Source of the DNA: SIG452 sp045638525
Lineage (GTDB): Bacteria > Bacillota > Clostridia > UMGS1840
Length of the DNA: 64,000 nucleotides
Direction: 5' to 3'
Assembly (NCBI GenBank): GCA_045638525.1
Contig: JAZUBQ010000020.1
Location: forward strand, 62,001 to 126,000
The notes below the pieces were generated by a model that had not been told where the DNA came from, did not search any database, and worked only from the letters and a program-made list of their open reading frames with translations. Below are positions 25,298 through 35,440 of the stretch, one piece after another. How positions within the stretch are numbered: position 1 is the stretch's first letter; every line of letters begins with the position of its first letter. A program made the position numbers and the translations under genes.

Positions 25298-26350
25298 ATG
25301 GCAGATAAAACCGTAGCATTAAAAGAAAATTTTGCCGAAGCTCTGTTAGCAGTCACCAATATGGAAGATCTGGAAAAAATCCGTGTAGAATATTTAGGCA
25401 AAAAAGGTTTCATTACCGAACTGATGCAGGAAATGAAATCCTTAACTCCGGAAGAAAAGAAAGCATTCGGTCAGGCAGTTAACGTACTGAAGAATGAAGT
25501 TAACGATGCAATTACCGCAAAAAGAGAAGAATTAAAACAGAAGGAAATCGAGCTGGAAAACAGCCGTATGCCTTTGTTTGATTTGTCTATGCCTCCCGTT
25601 TTAGACAGAGGTTCCTATCATCCCATCACCTTGGTGCAACGTCAGTGTGAAGAAGTGTTCCGTTCTATGGGATTTGCGATTGAAGACTATAGCGAAATCG
25701 TTACTGACTATGAATGTTTTGAAGCGTTAAATATTCCTAAAAATCATCCCGCAAGAGATATGCAGGATACTTACTATTTAGATAACGGTCAGTTATTAAA
25801 GTCTCATACTTCTGCGGCACAAAATGCAATTTATAAAAAATATAAAGATGCTTTAATTAACGAAGGAAAACCCATCAAAGCGATTTTCCCCGGCAGATGT
25901 TTCAGAAACGAAGCAACCGATGCCTGTCACGAAAACACTTTCTTCCAGATGGAAGGGGTAATGGTGGATAAAAATATTTCCATTTCCAATCTGATTTTCT
26001 TTATGAAAACTATGCTGTCTGAAGTATTCCAAAAAGACATCAAAGTTCGCCTTCGTCCCGGATTTTTCCCCTTTGTGGAACCCGGTTTTGAACTTGATAT
26101 CAGCTGCTTGATTTGTGGCGGAGAAGGTTGTCCTTCATGCAAACACAGCGGTTGGCTGGAGTTATGTCCCTGTGGTATGATTCATCCCGAAGTGTTAAAA
26201 GCAGGTGGGATTGATCCCGAAGAATACACCGGTTTTGCTTTTGGTTTAGGCTTAACCAGACTTGCTATGATGAAATATGGCGTAAAAGATATTCGTGATT
26301 TAAACAGCGGTAGCTTAAAAGCTCTGTCGCAGTTTACCGATGATAAATAA
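25298..26350 (+). CDS. pheS: Phenylalanyl-tRNA synthetase alpha subunit
   Basis: The 350-residue catalytic subunit of the alpha2-beta2 enzyme that charges tRNA-Phe. An N-terminal coiled coil (about 1-85) binds tRNA. Class II motifs follow: motif 1 around HPITLVQRQ, motif 2 in FPGRCFRNEATDACHENTF, and motif 3 GFAFGLGLTRLAM near the C-terminus. The ATG at 25298 has AAAGGA upstream; an in-frame ATG at 25253 has none and would add 15 unrelated residues. It is controlled by the T-box leader. Confidence 0.97.
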   Translation: MADKTVALKENFAEALLAVTNMEDLEKIRVEYLGKKGFITELMQEMKSLTPEEKKAFGQAVNVLKNEVNDAITAKREELKQKEIELENSRMPLFDLSMPPVLDRGSYHPITLVQRQCEEVFRSMGFAIEDYSEIVTDYECFEALNIPKNHPARDMQDTYYLDNGQLLKSHTSAAQNAIYKKYKDALINEGKPIKAIFPGRCFRNEATDACHENTFFQMEGVMVDKNISISNLIFFMKTMLSEVFQKDIKVRLRPGFFPFVEPGFELDISCLICGGEGCPSCKHSGWLELCPCGMIHPEVLKAGGIDPEEYTGFAFGLGLTRLAMMKYGVKDIRDLNSGSLKALSQFTDDK

Positions 26351-26368
26351 GAAAGGGGAGTGTAAAGA

Positions 26369-28741
26369 ATGATTTTATCAATGAACTGGATTTCGGACTT
26401 TGTTGACTTGTCCGGACTGGATAAATTAGACTTAATTGCAAAATTTTCATTATCTACTGCAGAAGTAGAAAACGAAATCTATCAGAAAGGCTCCGACCTT
26501 TCCGGAATTGTTGTGGCGGAAATCAAATCGGTTGAGGATCATCCCGAATCGAAAAAACTGCATCTTTTGAAAGTTGATATCGGTGAAGCTGAACTGGTTG
26601 ACGTTGTTTGCGGTGCTCCCAATGTAAGAGTCGGAATGAAAACTGCTTTTGCAAAATTGGGTGCACAGATTGGTGATATTACCATTACTCCCAGAAAACT
26701 GGCCGGTTATACCTCCAACGGGATGTGTTGCTCTGAAAAAGAACTTGGCTTAAGCGACGAAAATGCCGGTATTATGGATATTACCGAAGATGTAGCATTG
26801 GGAACTGATTTAAAAGAAATTTATCAGATTGATGATATCATCTTTGAAGTGGATAACAAATCTTTAACCAATCGTCCTGATTTATGGGGTCACTATGGTA
26901 TTGCCCGTGAATTTGCTGCGATTGCCGGCAGAGAATTAAAACCATTGCCGGTAGTTGACCTGGAAGCTTATCACAATCTGCCCAAAGTGGATTTAAAAAT
27001 TGAAGACCCCTTATGTCAGAGATATTCTTGTATTCAGTTTGGTAATATTTCAAAACACGTAAGTCCTATGAATATGAGAATTCGTTTATTCTATTGTGGA
27101 ATGAGAGGACTTAATTTCCTGGCAGACTTAACCAACTATCTGATGTTGGAAATGGGACAGCCTATGCACGCGTTTGACTCGGAAAAAATTGATAAAATCC
27201 GTATTAAACGATTTGATAAGCCCTTTAAATTCCAGACTTTAGATGGTGTGGAAAGAGACGTTGATGAAGAAACCCTGATGATTTGTAACGATAATACTCC
27301 TGTTGCTATCGCAGGGATTATGGGTGGCTTAGATTCTGAAATTGTGGAAACAACTTCCACTTTAACTTTGGAATCTGCAACCTTTGATGCAACTTCCATC
27401 CGCAAATCCACCGTTCGTCTGGCACATCGTACCGATGCTTCTATGCGTTATGAAAAATGTCTGGATCCGGAAATGACTACTGTTGCTATTGCTCGTTTTG
27501 TGAAATTGTTGACCGAAATCGACCCTGCTGCAACTGTAGTTTCCTCCTTGACGGATGAGTATCCCTATCATTATGAAAAAATCAGCTTAAGCTTTGATAA
27601 AGCATTTGTGGATAAATATACCGGTATCAACATTGATACTGCTACCATCGAAAAAACTCTGAAAGCTTTAGGCTTCGGCGTGAATGTAGATGGAGATACC
27701 TTCGGTGTTACTGTTCCGTCTTGGCGTGCAACCAAAGACGTTACCATGAAAGCGGATATCATTGAAGAAATTACCCGTATTTACGGATACGATAACTTTG
27801 ATATCAATACTGCTGCAGTGCCGTTGTATCCCGTAAGAGCAGCGCAGGAAAAGAGTGATGAAGACAGAATCAAAGATATTTTGGTAAAACGTTACTCTAT
27901 GCATGAGCTTCATTCCTATGTATGGGCATATTTTGATGAATACAAGGCATTAGGTATTGAAGTGGAAGATAACATCAACTTAGTAAGTTCTGTAAATCCC
28001 AATATCAAAACCATTCGTAAATCCATCGTTCCCACTCAGCTTTGTCAGGTGAAATACAACACTGCATACGCTCCTGAGTTTAAAGTGTTTGAAATCGGCA
28101 GAGTGGTGGAAGGCTTAAAAGAAGATGGCCTTTGCAACGAAAGAAAGAAACTCTGCATTACTTTATATTCCAAAACCAAAGAAATGGAAGCTCTCTATTT
28201 TGAACTCCGTGATATTTTGGCGGTAGTGGCAGACGACTTAAAACACGAGGCATTAACCTTTCAGGCGAAAGAAGCAACCCATTCCTATCAGCATCCTAAG
28301 AACTTAAATGCCATCATCTGTAGTGGAAAAGAATTGGGTGAAATTGGTATCGTAAATCCTGCGGTTTCCAAAAAAATTGATAAAAAAGCAAATATTGTGT
28401 ACGCAGAAATTGATGTAACCGATTTTGCAGACATCAAAAACAAGAGCATTGCTTATCAGGAAGCTTCCAGATTCCCGGAAATTGAAATTGACTTATCTTT
28501 CGTTTCCGAAACTTATCAGCCCATTGCAGATGCCATCGAAAACGCAAACTGTGCGTTGATTAAAAATGTAAAAGTGGTTGGTACCTATACCGATGAAACC
28601 GGTAAATCCATTACCTTAAGAATTTTATTCTCTCACCCCGAACGTACCTTAACCAAAGAAGAAGTACTTCAGGTGGTAAATGGTATTGTTGCAGAATTGG
28701 ATGCCAAAGACATTAAGCTGAAAAACGGCTTACCGATGTAA
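26369..28741 (+). CDS. pheT: Phenylalanyl-tRNA synthetase beta subunit
   Basis: The 790-residue beta subunit carries the EMAP/tRNA-binding domain (about 40-150, with HPESKKLHLLKVD and CGAPNVR), the B3/B4 editing region (about 205-390), B5 (about 400-470), a catalytic-like core, and the C-terminal FDX-ACB anticodon-binding domain (about 695-790). Length and order are as in other bacteria. It follows pheS by 18 bp with AAAGGGGAG before the ATG. Confidence 0.97.
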   Translation: MILSMNWISDFVDLSGLDKLDLIAKFSLSTAEVENEIYQKGSDLSGIVVAEIKSVEDHPESKKLHLLKVDIGEAELVDVVCGAPNVRVGMKTAFAKLGAQIGDITITPRKLAGYTSNGMCCSEKELGLSDENAGIMDITEDVALGTDLKEIYQIDDIIFEVDNKSLTNRPDLWGHYGIAREFAAIAGRELKPLPVVDLEAYHNLPKVDLKIEDPLCQRYSCIQFGNISKHVSPMNMRIRLFYCGMRGLNFLADLTNYLMLEMGQPMHAFDSEKIDKIRIKRFDKPFKFQTLDGVERDVDEETLMICNDNTPVAIAGIMGGLDSEIVETTSTLTLESATFDATSIRKSTVRLAHRTDASMRYEKCLDPEMTTVAIARFVKLLTEIDPAATVVSSLTDEYPYHYEKISLSFDKAFVDKYTGINIDTATIEKTLKALGFGVNVDGDTFGVTVPSWRATKDVTMKADIIEEITRIYGYDNFDINTAAVPLYPVRAAQEKSDEDRIKDILVKRYSMHELHSYVWAYFDEYKALGIEVEDNINLVSSVNPNIKTIRKSIVPTQLCQVKYNTAYAPEFKVFEIGRVVEGLKEDGLCNERKKLCITLYSKTKEMEALYFELRDILAVVADDLKHEALTFQAKEATHSYQHPKNLNAIICSGKELGEIGIVNPAVSKKIDKKANIVYAEIDVTDFADIKNKSIAYQEASRFPEIEIDLSFVSETYQPIADAIENANCALIKNVKVVGTYTDETGKSITLRILFSHPERTLTKEEVLQVVNGIVAELDAKDIKLKNGLPM

Positions 28742-28762
28742 TTGAATTGTATCAAAAGAATC

Positions 28763-28797
28763 AAAAAACACTCTGTGAATTTCACAGAGTGTTTTTT
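28763..28797. terminator. Bidirectional terminator between pheT and the surface protein gene
   Basis: AAAAAACACTCTGTGA/TCACAGAGTGTTTTTT with an AATT loop, in a convergent intergenic space. Confidence 0.9.
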
Positions 28798-28825
28798 GTA
28801 CGAACGGTTGTAGGAGAAGTTATGT

Positions 28826-31800
28826 TTAGTTGCACTCATTTACGAATGCGTTGCACAAAGCGGAAATGTGCTCATCCCAAACAAATGCTTTAGTGTTATA
28901 GGTAGCATCGAAGGGAACTGTTTTTTCTTTGTCGGCTGTTACCTCATATACTTCCACACTTTCAAAGTTCCAGAGGTCATCATATTTTGCGATATATAAA
29001 GTTGCATTTACAGTTGCATTGACATGAAGTTCTTCGCCGATAAGTTGAATTGATGCTTCAGCATAAATTGGTTTTTGGTTATTATCAATGCCGTTTAAAG
29101 CACCTTCTGCCATTCGTTTTAATACACCGCTTTCCACGGAAGATGCTGAACCGAAACACCAACAAAGACCGAAACCGCCCTGGTCTTTCGATTTTGTTAC
29201 CTGATGTAATTCCCGCAAATCATATTTTGCAGGTAATTCAATATCGCTGACAAAATCATTGATGATTGTATCCATCATATCAGGGTACAATCCTCCAAAA
29301 TGATATGGAGTCAATTTGTAGGAAGATTCTGCTTCTGATATTGTAATTTCTGACGAATTGGTATCTATGGTTTCGTTATGTTTATATACGGTGTTTTTTG
29401 CTTTCTCAAGGTCAGCATAATCGGTAAATGCTTTGATGCAGATATTGGTATCACTAAAAATTTCAGACCATTCATTACCGTTTGCACTGTAGAAACCGAC
29501 GTTATCAAAACGCACCATATTTGTGTTTACACTCCACAGTTTTTCAACCAACATATTGGCAATCGCACCGTCATTTGCAATCAAACGAACAATAACTGCA
29601 AAACGATTGCCTGCTGCAAGGTGAATGTATTGATCCAGCTCAATGGTATGATATCCCATTTCATGGACTGACCCACTTTTGACCGGGGCAGAGGAGATTT
29701 TGAGGGAAGACTCATCAACATAATTGTCGACCACATAAATTTCATATTTCATATCTTGTGCAGCTGTGTGGAAAGAAACAGCTCTTAATAACTCGTCATT
29801 TGCAAGTGCTTTACCGTCTTGCGGGAATATGTTGGCAGCATAAGTGGAATTTGTATATCCGAGCTTATAAGACGGACCGGTATAGTCATACTGCCAAATG
29901 TTGTTATAGTTAGTATTGGTTTCTAATTCAGGATACACATATGAGTTGGTGTAACGAGCTAAAATGGAATCGTAATAGGAAATGTAGAAAAATCCGTCAT
30001 CGGCATAGGATTCACCCCAACTGTTTTTCACAATGAAAGCTCCGTTTCCTTCTGGCTTTATCGGGAAATTGGATGCGGGATAGTTATCATCCCAGCCAAC
30101 GAGTGAAACCAAATGATTCCCTACACTCCAATTCCAGCCTTCGTTGTAGTAATAACTGGAGCCACCGTATCCGTATTTAGCTTCTGGTGCTGCGTACATA
30201 ATTGCTGCAACCGCACCATATTTTTTGATAGCTCGTTTTAATTCATCGTTATCATAGGAGTTTTCTCGGATGGGGATAATGTATGCATTTTGAATATGAT
30301 AATCTGCATCGGTTTCCAGATAATAGTTTTCCAATTCATAACCGTATTCGCTGCTTGCCGTGGGGGAAAGATTTTTGTCTTTTTTTTCTGTTACGGCACC
30401 GTCCCACCGTGTAAAATAAGCCAATGCATATGAATTGTTACCGGCTTCAGTTTTATCCGGATGTGTAAAGCCGTATTCCGCATAATACTGTGTGTTTGTT
30501 GCAATATTCAGTTCGGAAATATCTACAGAGTCTGTAACATATTTATTGTACACTAAAATTTCACAACTCGTAAAAACGCCACCATCTTGAGCAGTTGCGG
30601 TAATGATAGCGTTACCGACTCCAACTGCTTTTACGACACCGTTTTTATCTATGGTCGCAACTTTTTGGTTGGAACTTCTCCAGTTTATTTGTTGGTTCAA
30701 TGCAGTTTGCGGATACACTGTAGCATTTAATTGGTATTCTCTGCCGTTTTGCAGACGGATTCCTTCATGGTTCAAAGTAACTTTTAGCGGGATTTCATAA
30801 GTTTTAGTACAAAATTCCTTGATTTCGCCGTGTGAAATTTTATCACCATTGGTTACCTTGATATAATAGCAATATTTTGTATCCTCTGTCAGGTTTTCAA
30901 GTTGACAGGAAAAAGTTTCATCTGCTGTTAGTGTTGTGGAGTTTGCAGGATTATCTTTAGGGTAATATACAAATTCTACATCGTAAAAACTCAAATCCTT
31001 CCGGTTATGAATTTCACCTTGTAAAATAGCAGAATGGTTGGAAACCAAGAATGCATCCTTTGTAGCAACAGCGGGAATTGCATACTCATCTACATAGTGA
31101 TAAAGGGAAACCTCGCTGTTAGCCCAACCTTCTTTGACAACGATTGCACGAAGTTTAACAAAACCGTTGATTTCGATAGGAGATGAATATAAAATGCTGT
31201 TGTTATCCGGCATAGAATCGTCTAACGTGTAGAAAATGGAAGCATCATCAAGATTGGTATGGAGAGTAACCAATGTTCCGGGGGGTGTCAATCCACTTTC
31301 CGCAGAGGCGAAAGGCATCTCTGCTTTTGGGACACTGAGCATTTCACTGATGGGGTAGCTTTCGTCGTAGCCACGCTGTATTGCGATGGCTTTGATTTCA
31401 TATTCACCTGCTTGTAAAAGATATATTTCTCCTTCATATTTGTTGCTGCGATAGGTTGGCAATGAACCGTCAATGGTATAATAGACAGATGCCTGACCGT
31501 CGGCTTCTATTGTTATCTTTTTACCACCCGCTACATCAGTAACTGATATCGTAGGTTCGTTTGTTTTATGGTCGACACCCGTGATATTGAGATTGATGGT
31601 ATTATGATCTCCGATTTCAATTCTTTCCCAAGCTTTTGCTGTGCCGGGATAGGTGATTTTTGCAGCAGAGTTATAAAAAGCATATGGAGAAATATGAGTA
31701 ATCCCTTCCGGAAGAACGATTTCTTCAAATTTACAATTATAGAATGCACCATATGCAATGAAAGATTCGTCTGTGATGGTAACTTTTTTGATGGAATCCG

Positions 31801-34800
31801 GTATGAATGCTCCGATGAATGTGCCTTTATCCATACTTTCTGTGTATCTTTGGACAGTTGCTCCGCTTAAGGAAGCGCTTCCGCCAACACCCAAAAATCC
31901 GAAAATACTACCAAAAACAGAGCTTTGTTTGTTTTCTCCGCCTCTTTCACATCCGATAAATGGCAAAGTCAACTCCTGCAAGGACGAACAACCATTGAGG
32001 GAATAATCACAGATGTATTCAACACTGTTGGGAATCACCAGTGAGGTTAAAGAGCTACAGCCGGAAAGAGACCATGCACCGATATTTTTGATTCCTTCCG
32101 GAATTTCAACTGCAACAATATTCTTTTTGTAGGAGTACCAGGGGGTATCCTGTGTCTTTGCCCAGTTTTGCATATAACCGTTTCCCACAAAGAGTAATCG
32201 GTTATCTTCGGTATATATCCATTGGATTGTTGGCGATGCAAAGCCGCAATCCAACATTGTGATATACGTAATGCCATTACTTGTTGCAAAGTTTTGCAAT
32301 GCATTTGTACCATATCCGCAAACAGTCAATTCTTCACTTGCAGCAAAGGCGTTTTTGCCTACTGAAACGATATCTCCCAATACGATAATATGTTTCTTGC
32401 CGGTGAAATCAGAGAAACTGTTACTTCCAATAGCGGTGATGCCTTCTTCTATAATAATTCTCTCAATCCATCCCATATGATTATGCCATGGAACATCCGT
32501 GGGAGAGCTGTAGTCAGGAATTGTACCGTTTCCGGTAATGTATAAAATATTTTCTTTTGAAATTCTCCAACGAAGATTATCACCAAAATCACCGTAATCA
32601 ATGGTTTTGTTGGAAACATCAATGCTGATAAATGTTAAGCCTTTTTGCTGTGCATATTGATAGGCTGCAGTGTCATCGTATCCCTCGATTGTAGGCTTGA
32701 TTCCTAAATTTGTGATTTCCTGCACACTTTCAGGAATGAAAAGGGTTTCGATTTTGGTATATTCAAATGCATATTCTTTAATTGTTAGCAATCCTTCGGA
32801 AAGAGAAACGTTCTGTAAGAAATTACAATAACGAAATGCATTTTTTTCAATGGTTTGAACGGTTTCGGGAACAATAATCTCTGTTAAAAAATTATTTGAA
32901 GCAAACGAGCCATCACCGATTACTGATACTCCGTACGGAATGATAAAGGTTGTGTCTTCTTTGAAATTAGGATAATAAATAATCCGTGATTTTTCTCTGT
33001 TGTAAATTACATTATCCTCTGCACATAAATAGGGGTTATCCGAATGTATTTCGATTTCAGTCATAACAGGACCGAGATTTAAAAATGTTTTTATTGTTGA
33101 AGACAGGATAAGCTTTTTCGCATAAATATTGGTCATCAAATCCATAGAAGTAACACCTTCCGCATAGGTAAGGCTTTCTATGAATTTTGCATTGGTATAC
33201 ACTTTACAGGATTGACCAGTGGAGATTATCGGATGCAATACAGCCTCACCGTTACAGTAGAGGATGGCATCGTGGTTATCGAAAACAGTATCGGTAGAAA
33301 GCTGCTGAAATTTATCAATGTCAGAGATTTCGATTGTATTCAGTGAAATACAGCCTGAGAATGGACGGTCAATTGATGTAATTGAGGCGGGGAGGAAAAT
33401 GCTTTCTATTGCGGTGCAATCTTTGAATGCATAGTAACCAAGTTTTTCCACTCCGTTTCCAAGTGCTATATCGGTAAGTGATAAACATTCCTTAAAACAT
33501 TCTGAAGAAATCGTTTTAACGCTATCAGCGATGATAACCTTTTCCAGATTTTGCAAACCATAAAAACTTTTTTCACCTAAACCAGCAATACCATCTTCAA
33601 CGATAATCTTTCTAATATTACTTTGAATGAAGTACCAAGGGAGATTGTAACTGGTTTTTTGGATACTTGGGAGATATCCGCTTCCAAAAATCTGTAAACA
33701 ATCATCGGAAAAATTCCATTGAATATCCTTGTTGATATATCCGCCGTATCTTACTTCAAAGCCACAGTTGACAGCAACTTTTTCGGATAATGAACTTGGT
33801 GCAACATACACAACGGGCTTGCAGAGAATTCCGGTAAACCCTGCCTGATATATCGTTGCATTTAAAGAAACATAGAGTGTTTGAAGGTTTTTCACTTGAG
33901 AAAAGGCACCGCTTTGGATGGTAATGCTGTCTAAAAGATTGTATGTTGTCAATTTGGAATCGGAGGGGAATACATACAGTTTTTTCATATCCTGACTGTA
34001 TAAAACACCATATTCATCATTGGTATAAGTGGTGTTTTGCGGGTCAACAAAAATTTGTTGTAAGCCGGTGAACGCTCCTTGATCAAAGGTGGTTACGGTA
34101 GCAGGCATCGTGTATGTATCATATGTTTTTCCATAAACAAGGGAAATCAATCTGCTTTTATCTGCAGTGTATAACCCGTAATCTTCTCCAACTACAAAAG
34201 AGGTGTTTTCTTCATCAATTTGAATTTTTGTAAGATTGATACAGCCTTCAAAAGGATTGGTGCCGATTGTTGTAACAGTGGCAGGAATATTGATTGAAAT
34301 TAAACTTTCACAACCGAAAAATGCATTGGTATCAATTTTTTTAATGGTGCTAGGAATTGTGAAGTCTTTCAAATTTTTACAATTTTTAAATGCATTAGAG
34401 TATATGGTGTGAACAGTTGATGCGGAAGAAATTTGAATTTTTTCAAGATTGACACATCCTGAAAAAACACCAATGTCAATTACGGGGACTTTGTCCGGAA
34501 AAATGAATTCTGTCAATCCGGTACAACCGCTAAAGGCGTAATCTTCAATGGTGGAAGTTCCTTTGGGCAGAGTAATTTCCTGCAGACTTTTGCAATTGGC
34601 AAAAGCATTTTTTCCGATATACCAAATGCTTTCACGAATGACAACTTCTTCCAGTGCAGTACATCCGGAAAGGAAGTTGTCGGGAATTACAGAACCATTG
34701 GTGAAAGTTACTTTTTTTAAACTGGTACAATTTTTTAAAGGAAAAAAATAGGAGAGACTTTCGCTTGTTATGACAGCTTCGGTTAAAAGTTCTCCATTGA

Positions 34801-35227
34801 CATACAAATTAGCCCCGTTAATTAACGGAGAGCCATCTGATGGCATCCAGATATTATACCAGGATGACCAGTCTTCTATGTACACATCATGAAGTTTCGG
34901 ACACGAAGCAAATGCATTGGCATAAATAGTGTTAATGGAAGAGGGAAGGTGAACCTTTTCCAGATTTGGGTGTTCTTTAAATATATTCGGGGATATCGTG
35001 GTAATACCGTTACCGATTATAATTTCTTTGATTTGGGATTTATAATTTGACCAAGTAGCGGAGGAGATTGTTCCACTGCCAGATAATGTGAGTGTTCCTG
35101 TTGTTTCGTCCAATGTCCAGGTGATAGTAGAGCCTATGTTCCCGGATATGGCAGCAAATACAGGTTGTGCAACGAACAACAAACAGATTACTACCAGAAG
35201 AAGTGTTTGAATGATAATCTTTTTCAT
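28826..35227 (-). CDS. Giant exported BspA-type LRR protein with a permuted papain-like (C1A) peptidase
   Basis: A 2133-residue secreted protein. A signal peptide ends near residue 26 (VFAA). Long BspA/LRR_5 leucine-rich repeats (about 30-1215) are broken into sections by four copies of a beta module (LTLSGSG, LQIFGSG, LYITGNG, LLFVGNG). Two chitobiase-C-terminal-like domains follow (YYTIDGS near 1247, FYTLDDS near 1331), then an Fn3-like domain (about 1375-1465) and a BIG2 Ig-like domain (about 1484-1560). The papain-like peptidase comes last, but its His1705 (NHLVSLVGWDD) and Asn1735 (KNSWG) precede Gln2016 and Cys2022 (KDQGGFGLCW), with a lectin-like domain between. A beta domain ends the protein. 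The start at 35227 has AAAGGAG; an upstream ATG at 35296 lies inside the promoter. No LPXTG or SLH anchor was seen. Likely surface adhesion or host-protein processing; this is inference. Confidence 0.9.
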   Translation of the reverse strand: MKKIIIQTLLLVVICLLFVAQPVFAAISGNIGSTITWTLDETTGTLTLSGSGTISSATWSNYKSQIKEIIIGNGITTISPNIFKEHPNLEKVHLPSSINTIYANAFASCPKLHDVYIEDWSSWYNIWMPSDGSPLINGANLYVNGELLTEAVITSESLSYFFPLKNCTSLKKVTFTNGSVIPDNFLSGCTALEEVVIRESIWYIGKNAFANCKSLQEITLPKGTSTIEDYAFSGCTGLTEFIFPDKVPVIDIGVFSGCVNLEKIQISSASTVHTIYSNAFKNCKNLKDFTIPSTIKKIDTNAFFGCESLISINIPATVTTIGTNPFEGCINLTKIQIDEENTSFVVGEDYGLYTADKSRLISLVYGKTYDTYTMPATVTTFDQGAFTGLQQIFVDPQNTTYTNDEYGVLYSQDMKKLYVFPSDSKLTTYNLLDSITIQSGAFSQVKNLQTLYVSLNATIYQAGFTGILCKPVVYVAPSSLSEKVAVNCGFEVRYGGYINKDIQWNFSDDCLQIFGSGYLPSIQKTSYNLPWYFIQSNIRKIIVEDGIAGLGEKSFYGLQNLEKVIIADSVKTISSECFKECLSLTDIALGNGVEKLGYYAFKDCTAIESIFLPASITSIDRPFSGCISLNTIEISDIDKFQQLSTDTVFDNHDAILYCNGEAVLHPIISTGQSCKVYTNAKFIESLTYAEGVTSMDLMTNIYAKKLILSSTIKTFLNLGPVMTEIEIHSDNPYLCAEDNVIYNREKSRIIYYPNFKEDTTFIIPYGVSVIGDGSFASNNFLTEIIVPETVQTIEKNAFRYCNFLQNVSLSEGLLTIKEYAFEYTKIETLFIPESVQEITNLGIKPTIEGYDDTAAYQYAQQKGLTFISIDVSNKTIDYGDFGDNLRWRISKENILYITGNGTIPDYSSPTDVPWHNHMGWIERIIIEEGITAIGSNSFSDFTGKKHIIVLGDIVSVGKNAFAASEELTVCGYGTNALQNFATSNGITYITMLDCGFASPTIQWIYTEDNRLLFVGNGYMQNWAKTQDTPWYSYKKNIVAVEIPEGIKNIGAWSLSGCSSLTSLVIPNSVEYICDYSLNGCSSLQELTLPFIGCERGGENKQSSVFGSIFGFLGVGGSASLSGATVQRYTESMDKGTFIGAFIPDSIKKVTITDESFIAYGAFYNCKFEEIVLPEGITHISPYAFYNSAAKITYPGTAKAWERIEIGDHNTINLNITGVDHKTNEPTISVTDVAGGKKITIEADGQASVYYTIDGSLPTYRSNKYEGEIYLLQAGEYEIKAIAIQRGYDESYPISEMLSVPKAEMPFASAESGLTPPGTLVTLHTNLDDASIFYTLDDSMPDNNSILYSSPIEINGFVKLRAIVVKEGWANSEVSLYHYVDEYAIPAVATKDAFLVSNHSAILQGEIHNRKDLSFYDVEFVYYPKDNPANSTTLTADETFSCQLENLTEDTKYCYYIKVTNGDKISHGEIKEFCTKTYEIPLKVTLNHEGIRLQNGREYQLNATVYPQTALNQQINWRSSNQKVATIDKNGVVKAVGVGNAIITATAQDGGVFTSCEILVYNKYVTDSVDISELNIATNTQYYAEYGFTHPDKTEAGNNSYALAYFTRWDGAVTEKKDKNLSPTASSEYGYELENYYLETDADYHIQNAYIIPIRENSYDNDELKRAIKKYGAVAAIMYAAPEAKYGYGGSSYYYNEGWNWSVGNHLVSLVGWDDNYPASNFPIKPEGNGAFIVKNSWGESYADDGFFYISYYDSILARYTNSYVYPELETNTNYNNIWQYDYTGPSYKLGYTNSTYAANIFPQDGKALANDELLRAVSFHTAAQDMKYEIYVVDNYVDESSLKISSAPVKSGSVHEMGYHTIELDQYIHLAAGNRFAVIVRLIANDGAIANMLVEKLWSVNTNMVRFDNVGFYSANGNEWSEIFSDTNICIKAFTDYADLEKAKNTVYKHNETIDTNSSEITISEAESSYKLTPYHFGGLYPDMMDTIINDFVSDIELPAKYDLRELHQVTKSKDQGGFGLCWCFGSASSVESGVLKRMAEGALNGIDNNQKPIYAEASIQLIGEELHVNATVNATLYIAKYDDLWNFESVEVYEVTADKEKTVPFDATYNTKAFVWDEHISALCNAFVNECN

Positions 35228-35294
35228 AGGTTTCTCCTTTGTTATAAATATTAATAAACTGATAGAGCAGCTTCCGATATATGCTAATATCTTC

Positions 35295-35323
35295 ATTATA
35301 GCATTTTATAGAATCCAATTCAA
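35295..35323 (-). promoter_or_regulatory. Promoter of the giant LRR protein gene
   Basis: On the minus strand TTGAAT (35318-35323) and TATAAT (35295-35300) with 17-bp spacing. It gives a leader of about 60 nt and excludes the upstream ATG at 35296. Confidence 0.82.
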
Positions 35324-35383
35324 GTGTTTTATTTGAAAACCTTCGTTTCTTTCGAATATCTTGTGGTTTTTACCAATCATAAT

Positions 35384-35413
35384 GAAAAGGTTTGAAAAAT
35401 TTCAAACCTTTTC
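35384..35413 (-). terminator. Likely terminator of pyk
   Basis: GAAAAGGTTTGAA/TTCAAACCTTTTC is a 13-bp perfect stem with a 4-nt loop, 28 bp after the pyk stop. The T tail is short. Confidence 0.7.
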
Positions 35414-35440
35414 AGAACTTGTATTGAATTGTAAAACAAC

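Noticed and set aside
28826..30720. Two separate broken peptidase domains in the giant LRR protein
   Set aside because: Each piece occurs once, they are complementary and split at one point, and no second Cys or His motif exists.
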